Of a DNA stretch of 61,379 bases, positions 8,471-17,404 are shown in pieces; positions within the stretch are counted from its first letter, which is position 1; the number at the start of each line of letters is the position of its first letter. The DNA lies in assembly GCA_964624235.1 (NCBI GenBank), contig CAZUXY010000027.1, forward strand, positions 1 to 61,379. Reading direction: 5' to 3'. The translations under genes and the position numbers were made by a program. The stretch comes from CAZUXY01 sp964624235. Its GTDB lineage: Bacteria > Spirochaetota > UBA4802 > UBA5368. The notes beneath the pieces are model-generated. The model was not told the DNA's origin and searched no databases. It saw only the letters and a list, made by a program, of their open reading frames with translations.

Positions 8471-9379
8471 ATGACTAACCGGAAAATAGTCCCTCATCTG
8501 TGGTTCGACAAGGAGGCTGTCGAGGCGGCCGGTTTTTATGCATCAGTATTCAACGATTCAAAAATCACCCATTCCGGCGTTATCAGGGACACGCCCTCGG
8601 GGGATTGCGACATCGTTTCGTTCGAGCTCAGGGGGCAGCCCTTCATAGCCATAAGCGCCGGGCCGTATTTTAAATTCAGTCCGTCGGTGTCCTTTATCGT
8701 CAATTTCGATCCGTCCAGGGAGCCCGACGCGGAGGGGAACATCGATGCGGTGTGGGAGCGGCTGTCGCGGGACGGCACGGTGCTGATGCCGCTCAGGGAT
8801 TATCCGTGGAGCAAACGCTACGGCTGGATACAGGACAGATACGGCCTTTCGTGGCAGCTGATACTGACCAACCCCGAGGGGGAAGAGCGGCCCGAGATCC
8901 TTCCGTCTCTTTTCTTCGCGGGTGACCGCTACGGAATGGCGGAGGAGGCCGTCGCGTTTTACCTCTCGGTGTTCCGGGAAGTGAAAAAGGGAGCCATGTA
9001 CCATTACGGGGCGGGGCAGGAGCCCCACCGGGAGGGGACAGTCATGTTCGCCGATTTCAGGCTTTTGGACCGGTGGTTCGCGGCGATGGACGGCGCGCCT
9101 GACCTCCGGTACGCTTTTAACGAAGCGGTTTCGTTCATAGTAAACTGCGACAGCCAGGAGGAAATAGATTACTACTGGGGAAAACTGTCGGCCGTGCCCG
9201 AAGCGGAACAGTGCGGATGGCTGAAGGACCGTTACGGCCTTTCATGGCAGATCGTTCCTTCCGTCCTGGATTCCATGATGAAAAACGGTGCCCGGGAGCA
9301 GATCGACCGGGTGACGCGGGCCTTTCTACCGATGAAAAAGTTCGATATCTCGGTGCTGGAGCAGGCATACCGTGGGTGA
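8471..9379 (+). CDS. Tandem VOC-fold (PhnB / 3-dmu-9_3-mt type) protein
   Basis: Predicted 302 residues. GGGAGGAAA precedes ATG 8471. Two homologous halves, about residues 1-140 and 145-285, each follow the pattern 'P-x-L-x-F ... A-x-x-F/Y-Y-x-S-V-F ... A/S-F-I-V-N ... Y/C-G-W-x-D-R-Y-G-L-S-W-Q'. The signature WIQDRYGLSWQL recurs as WLKDRYGLSWQIV. This is the PhnB-like branch of the glyoxalase/bleomycin-resistance superfamily (COG2764, COG3865). Members are small cytoplasmic proteins whose reaction is usually unknown. The annotation '3-demethylubiquinone methyltransferase' is misleading. It stands alone between the katG hairpin and a terminator. Confidence 0.85.
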   Translation: MTNRKIVPHLWFDKEAVEAAGFYASVFNDSKITHSGVIRDTPSGDCDIVSFELRGQPFIAISAGPYFKFSPSVSFIVNFDPSREPDAEGNIDAVWERLSRDGTVLMPLRDYPWSKRYGWIQDRYGLSWQLILTNPEGEERPEILPSLFFAGDRYGMAEEAVAFYLSVFREVKKGAMYHYGAGQEPHREGTVMFADFRLLDRWFAAMDGAPDLRYAFNEAVSFIVNCDSQEEIDYYWGKLSAVPEAEQCGWLKDRYGLSWQIVPSVLDSMMKNGAREQIDRVTRAFLPMKKFDISVLEQAYRG

Positions 9380-9440
9380 ATAGGACGGCCGTCTACGGCG
9401 AACCGTGGACCGATAGGAAATGGTGTCCGGTAAAAACAAA

Positions 9441-9469
9441 AAACACCCCTCCGCGATGGAGGGGTGTTT
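9441..9469 (-). terminator. Intrinsic terminator for the 9512-10027 gene
   Basis: AAACACCCCTCC (9441-9452) pairs perfectly with GGAGGGGTGTTT (9458-9469) around a 5-base loop. On the minus strand the stem is followed by a T-rich run (TTTGTTTTTA), so it works best as a terminator for the minus-strand gene. It also sits at the end of the plus-strand VOC gene. Confidence 0.85.
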
Positions 9470-9511
9470 AGCTGTCGTAACGATGCGGTCTGAACAGAAC
9501 CGGCCAGGTGC

Positions 9512-10027
9512 TTACCTGTCCCGTTTCACCCGGGTCTTCTGCTCTGCGGGATAGCTTATGGTGACTTTCCCCACGATATGGGAGCCAACGGAGACGTTGG
9601 AAAGCAGAATGATGTATTTGCCTTTCGACTGCTGTAACTCCAGGGCGTCGACGGGGTACGTAGCGCCCTTGTCTTTCCGGAAATGGACGGTTTTTTTGAC
9701 ATATTTATCGTCCAGCTTGTTGGTGGTTCCCCTGACGGCCCGCGCGTCCAGGATGCGCAGAATGAAGGGGTCTCCCTTGCCCGTGATCTTGCCGCCGCCC
9801 ACGTGGACGTCCACGCTGATGAGGCCCGGTTCTTCAAGCTGAATGGGGAACTGCACCGAGTAGGGATCGCCGTGCTTCGGCGCGTTTAAAAGGGTGTACT
9901 TGTGGATTTCGGTTTTCTTCAGCCGTTTCTCCGCGCCGCCGGCGGGGACGATCAGAGCGACGGTGAGGAACGAAAAAAACGTCACTGATGCGATGGTGAT
10001 AGATAGAAACGGTGCTGGTTTTCTCAC
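9512..10027 (-). CDS. Exported protein of unknown function
   Basis: Predicted 171 residues from GTG 10027, chosen because AAGGAGG sits 5 bases upstream. An in-frame ATG at 10096 would add 23 residues with no ribosome binding site. Residues 1 to about 32 form a signal peptide (KPAPFLSITIASVTFFSFLTVALIVPAGGA). The mature part is rich in beta strands and has the feel of a PPC-like or jelly-roll domain (FPIQLEEPGLISVDVHVGG, then KGKYIILLSNVS). I cannot name the family. It is monocistronic and ends at the 9441-9469 terminator. Confidence 0.65.
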   Translation of the reverse strand: MRKPAPFLSITIASVTFFSFLTVALIVPAGGAEKRLKKTEIHKYTLLNAPKHGDPYSVQFPIQLEEPGLISVDVHVGGGKITGKGDPFILRILDARAVRGTTNKLDDKYVKKTVHFRKDKGATYPVDALELQQSKGKYIILLSNVSVGSHIVGKVTISYPAEQKTRVKRDR

Positions 10028-10409
10028 TGAGGCCTCCTTACTGATGTGAGTTTGTGGTGCTCTGTGATATGTATAGAGAGGATAATCAGGTGTCAACGTT
10101 TTTTACCGTCGCGTCGTCGCGTCATCCATTACGGCGACTCCCGGGGGCCGCTTCCCTCAGACAGGCGGGTACCTTATAACCGGACGGTGTGTATACGGCG
10201 TGGGTACGGGTAGACAAAATAAACATTATGGTTAGTTTCAGCAATTATACTTGACTGTAGTCGATCCATACCCGAGGATACAGACTGCCGGTTGAAACGT
10301 TTTTTCCTTACACCCGGTTACCCTGTTCCCGTTAAGGTGTGGTCGCGTTCCGGGTGCGCCGCGGGAGGAGGCAAACCGCAAAGGTGGTCGGCCCTGTGTG
10401 CCCTGACAG
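10028..10409. other. 382-bp divergent intergenic region
   Basis: This lies between the exported protein (minus) and the DUF169 operon (plus) and should contain both promoters. TATACTTGACTGTAG at about 10247-10261 is a possible promoter element. No gene, repeat or strong hairpin is apparent. Confidence 0.3.
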
Positions 10410-11276
10410 ATGAAAACAAAAGAGAAAATTATACTGGACCTCCCGCCGGTGGCGGTGAAGTTCCTCGGCGGGAAAGAAAAAGGCCTGGATAAAGTCAGGC
10501 GGTTCAAGGGGGTTTCGTACTGCCAGGCGGTGCTGTGGGCCACTTTCGGTGATGAGCTGATAGTCGATCCGTCTTCAATCCAGACGTGCCAGTGGGCGCC
10601 GGTGGTCCTGGGGTTCAAGACCGCAGAAAACGAATTCGAAAAAAGCATCAACAGAACCCTGCCCGCGGGCGCCGGGCCGGTATACCTGGCCCGCGTCGAT
10701 ACCTGCCGCAAAAGGTTCGAGCCCGACGTGGTCCTCGTGAGGGCCCCGAAAACGGTGTTTTACACCCTCATCGAGGCGCTCGGTGACGATGCCTTCATCA
10801 GCTGCCGCGAGCACCGTCTGGACGAGACGGCCCTGTCGGTGTTCGCCGGGGGCCCCCTGAAGGGATTTTCCCGGTGGGCCGTCAGGAACATCAACCGCTG
10901 GCTCTACTGGATGAACGGTTTCGCCTGGTGGCAGAAGGTGACGACCTTTCTTTTTCGAAGCACCGTCATCACCTCGGTCTTCGACCGTTTCATCACCAGG
11001 TATATGGCCAATATGTCCATGTGCCGCAACAGCACCGTACTTCCCTTTCAGACCGGCAGGGCCAACATCAGTTTCTTCTGCACCGGCGGTGTGGCGTGGG
11101 GAAAGAATCCCTATGACTTCATGACTTCGGGTTTTCCCGTAGCGGTTTTTAAAAAAATCGAAGGGAGGCTGCGGTATCCGGGGCATCCCGGTTACGGCCA
11201 TGAATCACCGTGGGCGGCGGAACTCAGGGAGCGGATGCTTCGGCACGAGACCCCGGGTGCGGGGGCCGCGCGGTAA
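10410..11276 (+). CDS. DUF169 family protein
   Basis: Predicted 288 residues. It begins MKTKEKIILDLPPVAVKFLG; 'LPPVAVKF' followed by a 'SYCQAV' Cys motif is typical of the DUF169 family (COG2043), which is common in anaerobes and has no assigned reaction. Further Cys residues lie at QTCQWAP, DTCRKRF and ISCREH, and could bind metal or a cluster. The first of three same-strand genes, its TAA overlaps the next ATG (TAATG), so the genes are translationally coupled. The ribosome binding site is weak (CTGACAG). Together with the Fe-S partners it probably works in a redox or cofactor-linked step; that is inference from context. Confidence 0.8.
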   Translation: MKTKEKIILDLPPVAVKFLGGKEKGLDKVRRFKGVSYCQAVLWATFGDELIVDPSSIQTCQWAPVVLGFKTAENEFEKSINRTLPAGAGPVYLARVDTCRKRFEPDVVLVRAPKTVFYTLIEALGDDAFISCREHRLDETALSVFAGGPLKGFSRWAVRNINRWLYWMNGFAWWQKVTTFLFRSTVITSVFDRFITRYMANMSMCRNSTVLPFQTGRANISFFCTGGVAWGKNPYDFMTSGFPVAVFKKIEGRLRYPGHPGYGHESPWAAELRERMLRHETPGAGAAR

Positions 11277-12187
11277 TGCTTTCGGTCTGCGTCGATCTGC
11301 AGTATCCCGCGACGCCTGCGTACTGTGCCGCGGCCGCTCTTATCATCGCTCACCTGGTCATCTCCGAACAGAGCCGGTTCAGAAAATACCTGCTGTATAT
11401 CTTCGCACGGCACATCGAGGTGCCGCTTTTAAGAATATCGTATCACCTGCTGCGGGGCAAATGGAAGAGGGTGGGGCGGAACAGGGTGCTGCGCGCCCTG
11501 ATGTCGTATTGCCTCGCGCGTCCCTTCGGCTATCTGGGGGACACGGCCAGGCCGGTACCCTACGGCGAAGTGCTCGACTATATCGACCGTCTCGACGGTC
11601 CCATCGCCGTCGGTCCGTGCCGGTGCAGAATAGGGCACCGGGCATGCAGTCATCCGCTCGAAACGGACATTGTACTGCGAACGGGGTATGCCGCGTGGAT
11701 GAAGGCCTTCCCCTCCGACTATCGGACCATCACAAAGGACGAAGCAAAGAAGATTGTGAAAAAATGCCATGACCTGGACATGATGCACATGGTATTCATT
11801 CACTGCCCGGTCAATCTCTACAACGAATACGTAATCTGCAACTGCTGCACCTGCGGCTGCGTGCCCTACATCATCAACCGTGAGCTGGGACAGAGGAATT
11901 ATCCCCTCATCGACGGCTACTTTATGGCCGTGACCGACAGCGCGAAGTGCAGCGGGTGCAAGACATGCGTCGAGGTATGCCCCTTCGACGCCAGGTCCCT
12001 TGTCAACGGGAAAGGCGGAACGGCGGAAAACTGTTACGGGTGCGGCCTGTGCTCGTACCGGTGTCCCGAAAGCGCGATCTCCATGGTACGACTCCGCGAT
12101 CCCCTCCCCGCCAGGAAAGACGATGGAAGTCCTCCCGACGATTACACGCCGGGTTTGTATACGCCGCATACACCATACCGGGAATGA
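11276..12187 (+). CDS. 4Fe-4S ferredoxin-domain membrane-associated protein
   Basis: Predicted 303 residues from ATG 11276, which overlaps the preceding stop as TAATG. A longer in-frame start at 11210 lies inside the DUF169 gene and is less likely. There is one hydrophobic segment near residues 10-30 (AYCAAAALIIAHLVI). Midway are unusual Cys motifs: GPCRCRIGHRACSH and CNCCTCGCVPY. The C-terminal third holds two classic 4Fe-4S motifs (CSGCKTCVEVCPFDA and CYGCGLCSYRCPESA). It probably carries electrons between a redox partner and the HdrD-like protein encoded 16 bp downstream. Confidence 0.8.
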   Translation: MLSVCVDLQYPATPAYCAAAALIIAHLVISEQSRFRKYLLYIFARHIEVPLLRISYHLLRGKWKRVGRNRVLRALMSYCLARPFGYLGDTARPVPYGEVLDYIDRLDGPIAVGPCRCRIGHRACSHPLETDIVLRTGYAAWMKAFPSDYRTITKDEAKKIVKKCHDLDMMHMVFIHCPVNLYNEYVICNCCTCGCVPYIINRELGQRNYPLIDGYFMAVTDSAKCSGCKTCVEVCPFDARSLVNGKGGTAENCYGCGLCSYRCPESAISMVRLRDPLPARKDDGSPPDDYTPGLYTPHTPYRE

Positions 12188-12203
12188 TGCAGGAGGGGAA
12201 ACC

Positions 12204-13424
12204 ATGATGAACTTCGCCGATACTTTTCACAGGGAGAAATGCACCGAGTGCGGTAAGTGTTTCGAGGAATGTCCGGTCATGCGCCTGTCCCCTCAAAAGG
12301 CGAAAAAGGAGATCGCGCTGCTTCTGCGGGGCGGGGGCGACAGTGAGGTGCTGCGGCGGTGCACCAGCTGCCACAGCTGTAACATCATCTGTCCCGAGCA
12401 GGCCAACCCGATGAACCTGATACTGAAACGATGGCATGAATCGTATCTGAAGGAGGGGATGCCGGCCAGGGCGCTCTATTTCACCCCTCATCATGTGCCG
12501 AACTTCCGCACCCATGCCCTGGAGCGGCTCCCCGAGGATGAAAAGGCGCTGCTCAAAAAGTGGGACGACGACTCTCCCTGCGACGAGATACTCTACCCCG
12601 GCTGCAACGTCATCACGATCCCCTCGCTCATGATGTCGAAGATCTTCGCGGGCCTGGAGATACGGGGGTCCCTGGACCTCTGCTGCGGCGAGATGTATTA
12701 CCGCACGGGCCACTTCGAGCAGCTTCGCATGACCGCCGAAAAACTGACGGCCCATTTCAGAAAAATGGGCGTCAAGAAGATGCTCATTCCCTGTACCGCG
12801 GGTCGCAACCTCTTCACCAGTATTCTGCCGCGGTTCGGCGCGCGCTTCGATTTCGAGGTCGTCCATGTGCTCCCGTGGATATATGAAAAACTGAAAAAGG
12901 GGGAACTGAAGGTGACCAGGCCGCTGAACATGAAGGTGACCGTTCACGATTCATGCCACGGCAAGGCCTTCGGCGACGAATACATGGACATCCCGAGAAA
13001 GATCCTTGAACACATCGGGGCCGTCGTGGAGGAGCAGGAATATATCAGGGATTTCAAGCTCTGCTGCGGCATCGGCGGCGGGTTCAGCCACGTGTCCTCG
13101 TATAACCCCCTGAGGATCACCTTGTCCACCTTCAGGGCACTGAATTCGTCCCACAAGCCGAAGGCCGACGCCGTGGCGGTCTACTGTGCCGGCTGCCTTC
13201 AACAGCTCTCGGTGGGACAGATCGTGAACCCGTTGAAAAACATCCCCGTGTATCATATCATCGAACTGGTGCAGCTTGCCGTGGGTGAGGCACCGGCGCG
13301 CCGCGCGAGGAAACGCGCGATGACCCTCCTCGGAGGCGTGATAAAGAACCAGTTCCCTGAAGTACTTTCGCGGCGCCGTTACCGGGCCGAAGAACTGGAA
13401 AGAATAGTGCCTTTCGAAAAGTAG
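12204..13424 (+). CDS. HdrD/GlpC-like Fe-S oxidoreductase with two CCG domains
   Basis: Predicted 406 residues from ATG 12204, preceded by AGGAGGGG. Residues about 10-75 carry two ferredoxin-type clusters (CTECGKCFEECPVM and CTSCHSCNIICPEQ). Two Cys-rich CCG domains follow: LYPGC...LCCGEMYYRTGH and HDSCHG...LCCGIGGGFS with CAGCLQQ. This is the layout of heterodisulfide reductase subunit D and GlpC-type proteins, which reduce disulfides or quinones through a non-cubane cluster. It is last in the operon with DUF169 and the ferredoxin protein. The true substrate cannot be read from the sequence. Confidence 0.85.
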   Translation: MMNFADTFHREKCTECGKCFEECPVMRLSPQKAKKEIALLLRGGGDSEVLRRCTSCHSCNIICPEQANPMNLILKRWHESYLKEGMPARALYFTPHHVPNFRTHALERLPEDEKALLKKWDDDSPCDEILYPGCNVITIPSLMMSKIFAGLEIRGSLDLCCGEMYYRTGHFEQLRMTAEKLTAHFRKMGVKKMLIPCTAGRNLFTSILPRFGARFDFEVVHVLPWIYEKLKKGELKVTRPLNMKVTVHDSCHGKAFGDEYMDIPRKILEHIGAVVEEQEYIRDFKLCCGIGGGFSHVSSYNPLRITLSTFRALNSSHKPKADAVAVYCAGCLQQLSVGQIVNPLKNIPVYHIIELVQLAVGEAPARRARKRAMTLLGGVIKNQFPEVLSRRRYRAEELERIVPFEK

Positions 13425-13447
13425 CAGGGTAAAAAACACCCGGAAAA

Positions 13448-13510
13448 TGCCGCAGGTCAAGGCCGCAGGTCAAGGCCGAAGGTCAAGGCCGAAGGTCACA
13501 GCCGCAGGTC
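13448..13510. repeat. 13-bp tandem repeat between convergent genes
   Basis: The unit CGCAGGTCAAGGC, with a CGAAGGTC variant, repeats nearly five times head to tail. It fills the gap between the HdrD-like gene and the Omp85-like gene. Such arrays vary in copy number by slippage. No coding role is apparent. Confidence 0.8.
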
Positions 13511-13535
13511 CTGAGCGGTCCTGTCGGGATTGTGT

Positions 13536-14873
13536 TTAGAAAGCGAAACCGATCTGCACGCTGAACTCGGTGGAGTTGGTCTGGAGATTCCGGGCGACGT
13601 TGAACCCCATGGCGGGAAACGCCACCCGTTTCAGGTATACCATTGTTCCCGCCCCCGGGCCGCAGTAGTGGGACGGTTCCGTCTCTGAATTGCCGTATAC
13701 GCCGTGCTCCCACAGGGCCAAAAGCGTCACATACCCCCAGGTGAAACGAAGCAGGGGATACTCGTAGGTCAGCGTGCAGTTCAGGTACTCATCCGCCGTT
13801 ACCGTATCCGCGGGGAGGGTCCTCCCGCCCGGTTTGCCTCCCAGCGTTTCCTCGAACACCGGCGGCCTGCTCCCGGCGGAACCATGTGAGGTCACGGAGA
13901 GGCGGTCATAGTTCCATATCCTGAAGGAACACTCGAATTTATATTTTAAGATCGTGTAATCCGTGGATTTCCCCGGGGGATTGAAATGGTGCAGACAGAC
14001 AATCTCCAGTTTGGGTCCGTAATACAGAAACTCGTAATGCCGCAACCGTTCATATTTCACAATGGAGCCGGCCGTCCACGCGTGTGCGTCGCCGGGTATG
14101 TTCATGGAGTCGCGGTATGAACGGTTCACACTCGCGTTTACGTACCCGCCCGACAGATACCACCTGAGATGGTCCGAGAATGAATACCCCAGGTCCAGCC
14201 GCAGCATTTCCCTGGCGGCCCGGTATTCCCTGTAGTTTTCATTATACATATCGCTGTGCTGGTATATCTCATCGCGGTACGAGAAGAACACGTTCCCGGT
14301 CATCCTGCTGCCGGCTATGGACGGATCGATGTATCCCAGAAACCCCGTTCCGCCGAACGAGGATATGGTCCCGCCGGCGAACAGGGACTTCGCGTAACCG
14401 AAAAGATTGGTTTCCATCACAAACAGGCCGTATTTCATGCCGTGCCTGTTGCTGCTGAAAAACGGGATAGGGATGATCGTCAGCTTTTCCTCGACGGTAA
14501 TGCGTATTTCCGCGGCGCCGTCTTTTTCGGCATAGCGAATATTGATTTCGCTGAATATGTTTTTCTTTTTCAGGCGGTTGAGTGCCGCGTGGGGATTGAA
14601 AGAAGAAAGGGGCCGCCCCTTGATGACGCCGCAGTCCGCGATCAGCACCGATATCCTTGTTTTTTTCGCTCCCGTCACGATGATGTCGACGACAGGCAGA
14701 TCGCCGTAGTCTTGTATGAATGTGTCTCTTATGCCGATGAGGTATTCCCGTTCATACCTGGTGTTGCTTGCGATGTCTACGCGCCGGTGTGGCTCTGACG
14801 AGTCGCCGTTATCACCGAAGGCCGTCCCCGGGAAGACGGTGAGTAAAATAAGAAGCGGGTATAGATACCTCAT
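13536..14873 (-). CDS. Omp85/BamA-type outer membrane protein with one POTRA domain
   Basis: Predicted 445 residues. It has a signal peptide (MRYLYPLLILLTVFPGTAFG). Residues about 58-130 look like one POTRA domain (VVDIIVTGAKKTRISVLI, then ALNRLKKKNIFSEINIRY, then IRITVEEK). The rest is aromatic-rich alternating strands forming a barrel, ending in a C-terminal Phe (QIGFAF), as expected for recognition by the Bam machinery. It is much shorter than BamA (about 800 residues, five POTRAs), so it is a minimal Omp85 relative of surface-antigen/D15 type. It supports an outer membrane in this organism. Substrate unknown. Monocistronic. Confidence 0.8.
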   Translation of the reverse strand: MRYLYPLLILLTVFPGTAFGDNGDSSEPHRRVDIASNTRYEREYLIGIRDTFIQDYGDLPVVDIIVTGAKKTRISVLIADCGVIKGRPLSSFNPHAALNRLKKKNIFSEINIRYAEKDGAAEIRITVEEKLTIIPIPFFSSNRHGMKYGLFVMETNLFGYAKSLFAGGTISSFGGTGFLGYIDPSIAGSRMTGNVFFSYRDEIYQHSDMYNENYREYRAAREMLRLDLGYSFSDHLRWYLSGGYVNASVNRSYRDSMNIPGDAHAWTAGSIVKYERLRHYEFLYYGPKLEIVCLHHFNPPGKSTDYTILKYKFECSFRIWNYDRLSVTSHGSAGSRPPVFEETLGGKPGGRTLPADTVTADEYLNCTLTYEYPLLRFTWGYVTLLALWEHGVYGNSETEPSHYCGPGAGTMVYLKRVAFPAMGFNVARNLQTNSTEFSVQIGFAF

Positions 14874-15024
14874 GCAATCCTTTAACGGATATGGTCTTTA
14901 CTCTGCGTGAAATGAGTAATTATGATTTTCATGATACTGTCAAGGTGCTTTTATTACAGGCGGGGGATGCGGTCCCCATGGGTTCCTCCGTGACATTGAG
15001 CGGAAACGGGTATGCTGTTTTCAG

Positions 15025-15054
15025 TTGACTTTACATTATAAAAACGCGTAATAA
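15025..15054 (+). promoter_or_regulatory. Sigma-70-type promoter for the 15103-16087 pair
   Basis: TTGACT (15025-15030), an 18-base spacer, then TAATAA (15049-15054). It lies 48 bp upstream of ATG 15103. Confidence 0.45.
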
Positions 15055-15102
15055 CATCAGTGAGGGAACAAAGATACGTGTTTCAGCAGGAATGAACCGC
15101 CC

Positions 15103-15513
15103 ATGGATAAAGCGCAGGGAGATATAGTGAAGGGAAACCCTTACCATGGCATAATCGTTGATATAAGCCAGAGGGACAGGGCCATCTTTAAAAGGATCAG
15201 GATTATCGGCAGAAAGCGTGTGTTCCTGGGGCTCGCAATCCTCTACAAGGTTGAGGTGGGGGAGGAGGACATCCGCGTCCTGATACGGGCGGTGCGGAAG
15301 AACATGGCCGACCGGGTACTCTTTAAAAAACAGGAGTTCTACGCGCACTTTTACCGGGATGATGAACTGATCATCGTGTTCAGGGAAAAGACCTTTACCG
15401 TATCGACCGACAGGCGCACATGGTCGGCAGCACTGGAATACGGCAAAAGCCTCAGGATCAGCGAAAAGCAGCTTGATTTCATCCCCAACCGGGTTGAGGA
15501 TGAATGTTATTAA
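15103..15513 (+). CDS. Unknown small protein upstream of peptide deformylase
   Basis: Predicted 136 residues from ATG 15103; AGGA lies 13 bases upstream. The sequence is highly charged, alternating strands and helices (NPYHGIIVDISQRDRAIFKR, then LIIVFREKTFTVST), and soluble, with no signal peptide or Cys motif apart from one Cys next to the C-terminus. I do not recognise it. It lies 52 bp before def on the same strand and probably shares its promoter, so a role near nascent-chain or translation-linked processes is possible but unproven. Confidence 0.6.
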   Translation: MDKAQGDIVKGNPYHGIIVDISQRDRAIFKRIRIIGRKRVFLGLAILYKVEVGEEDIRVLIRAVRKNMADRVLFKKQEFYAHFYRDDELIIVFREKTFTVSTDRRTWSAALEYGKSLRISEKQLDFIPNRVEDECY

Positions 15514-15565
15514 TAAAGGATGTACGCCGCCGTGACGGCGGGACCGTGTCATAAGGTGAAAAACC

Positions 15566-16087
15566 ATGAAAAAAGCGCGCATAGTACTGTTCGGCGAACC
15601 CGTGCTTAGGGAGCGCGCCCTTGAGGTCAACGTGTTTCACAAAAAGTTTCACGGGCTGGTCGATACCATGAAGTATACCCTGGCGCGGAGCGCCGACGGC
15701 GCGGCACTGGCGGCGAACCAGATCGCGGTGCTGAAAAGAGTCACGGTGATCAATTACCTGGGAGAGTACCATGAGATGGTCAATCCCGTGATCATTTCCT
15801 TTTCCGGTGAAAGCATCGATTACGAGGGGTGCCTCTCGTTCCCCGGTTTCTCCGGGCCGGTCCCCAGGGCCGAGCGGGTGACGGTCAGCTTCCACGACCG
15901 TTTCGGGATAGAAAAGACCATCGAACGTACCGGCAGAATGGCGCGCTGCATTCAGCACGAGATCGACCATCTCGACGGCATACTCTACATCGACAGGATG
16001 GATCAGGGCTTGGCCGTCACGAACGAACAGGGGACCGGGGTCACCGTCGCTGAACTGCTGAAGCTGGCGCCGTTACAAAAAGTATAA
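15566..16087 (+). CDS. def: Peptide deformylase (variant motif I)
   Basis: Predicted 173 residues. The enzyme removes the formyl group from the N-terminal Met of new proteins using Fe2+ or Zn2+. Motif II EGCLSFP (Cys ligand) and motif III QHEIDHLDG (two His ligands and catalytic Glu) are intact. Motif I, usually Gly-x-Gly-x-Ala-Ala-x-Gln, reads GAALAANQ here: the second Gly is Ala and the usual Pro is Asn. The Gln that supports the oxyanion is kept. This may be the organism's second deformylase or a divergent branch. No fmt gene is next to it. Confidence 0.9.
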   Translation: MKKARIVLFGEPVLRERALEVNVFHKKFHGLVDTMKYTLARSADGAALAANQIAVLKRVTVINYLGEYHEMVNPVIISFSGESIDYEGCLSFPGFSGPVPRAERVTVSFHDRFGIEKTIERTGRMARCIQHEIDHLDGILYIDRMDQGLAVTNEQGTGVTVAELLKLAPLQKV

Positions 16088-16159
16088 CGTGTAACAATAC
16101 GTTTTCCCCGGCGCCCCTGAACCTTCGCGCCCTGTCGGAATGTCTCTCCGGAGCCGCGC

Positions 16160-17380
16160 TCAGGATTTTCTTTTCTTCAGTTCGAGCGCGGTCTTGAGTC
16201 CCTTCTCGCGGATAACCTTGATCTTGAGCCCGGTTTCAGTCAGCTTGAAAAACCGTTTCCCGTATTTCCCCAGCAGTTTCTTGTTGATGGTGAACCCCAG
16301 TCCCGGCGCGGTGAAGGGCTTTAAAACCGCGTTTCTGTCGGGAATGATCGGGTCGATAATGCCTTCACGGAACTCGGGGATCCATGAGGGTGGTTCGTAG
16401 GGATACTCCAGGGGCTGTGTGTTCCCCCTGTCGGCAAGCACCATGTTCCAGTTCACGTAGAATCCTATGCCGTTGGTCCATGTATGGGGCGTGTACTGTC
16501 GCTTTTTCGCATGGCACATGTCGATGACCTTTTTCACCTGCGCGATACCGCCGGCGAAGGTGGCGTCGGGCTGGTAGATGTCGAAGCAGTCTTTTTCGAA
16601 CATTATCTTTATCTCGTCCCATCCGTAGTTGAGCTCGGCGCCCGAGATCTTGACCTTTGAGTATTTCTTCAGCGCGGCGTTGCCGTCATAATCGCGGGAG
16701 TCCAGCGGCTCCTCCAGCCATTCTATCCCGTTTTTATGGCAGGCATCGGCGAATTTCTTCGCGCGGGCAAGGTCCCATGCCGGGATTTTATCGACGATGG
16801 TCACAAGCCACCCCTGGTTCGCGTCGACGCCCAGCACCATGTCTTTCCCGATTTTTTTCCTGACTACCTCGATCTGTCGTATATCATCTTTCAGTTCGAT
16901 GCTCTTTACCCGCAGTTTTGCGGCGCGGTAGCCCATTTCCCTGACCGCCATGAGCTCTTCGGCCCTCCGGTCGGGGTCGTGCATCTCGCCGGTGGAGCAG
17001 TACACCTCTATCGGCCGGGCCTCGCCACCCAGCAGTTCGTATACGGGTTTCCCCTCCTTTTTGCCCATGATGTCCCAGCACGCGGGTTCAATCCAGAAAT
17101 TTCTCCACCCCAGGATGCCCGCCTGCTTCAGCAGGTCCTGCACCCTGCCGATGTCGGTGGGGTCGGCCCCGATCAGGTATCCTCCCAGCAGGTCGCCCAG
17201 GCCTTCACGCTCCTTCCCCATGGCCGAACCTGCGCTGTAGCCTTCGATCCCCTCGTCGGTCACCAGCTTGATCAGGGTGAACCTGTTGTGCGTCTGCGGG
17301 TAGCCGGGTATCCAGGTCGGCCAGAAGGTTTCTTTAAGCGGCACCGAAACATGATAAAGCTCTATCGCCTTTATTTTCAT
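16160..17380 (-). CDS. Enolase-superfamily (mandelate racemase/muconate lactonizing) enzyme
   Basis: Predicted 406 residues. GGGGGAA precedes ATG 17380. The N-terminal capping domain runs to about residue 125, then comes the TIM barrel. Visible active-site landmarks: AAKLRVKS (basic residues at the end of strand 2), LGVDANQGW, WLEEPLDS and GAELNYG (three metal-binding acids), and TPHTW (His near strand 7 or 8). These enzymes abstract a proton next to a carboxylate, usually as sugar-acid dehydratases, racemases or cycloisomerases. The substrate is not readable here. It is transcribed divergently from a GntR/FCD regulator, and its own promoter overlaps a perfect inverted repeat. Confidence 0.88.
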   Translation of the reverse strand: MKIKAIELYHVSVPLKETFWPTWIPGYPQTHNRFTLIKLVTDEGIEGYSAGSAMGKEREGLGDLLGGYLIGADPTDIGRVQDLLKQAGILGWRNFWIEPACWDIMGKKEGKPVYELLGGEARPIEVYCSTGEMHDPDRRAEELMAVREMGYRAAKLRVKSIELKDDIRQIEVVRKKIGKDMVLGVDANQGWLVTIVDKIPAWDLARAKKFADACHKNGIEWLEEPLDSRDYDGNAALKKYSKVKISGAELNYGWDEIKIMFEKDCFDIYQPDATFAGGIAQVKKVIDMCHAKKRQYTPHTWTNGIGFYVNWNMVLADRGNTQPLEYPYEPPSWIPEFREGIIDPIIPDRNAVLKPFTAPGLGFTINKKLLGKYGKRFFKLTETGLKIKVIREKGLKTALELKKRKS

Positions 17381-17404
17381 TGCATTCCCCCCGTACAGGT
17401 GTAT

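Noticed and set aside
10238..10711. 157-codon reverse frame over the DUF169 start
   Set aside because: It overlaps a recognisable DUF169 N-terminus and has no domain of its own.
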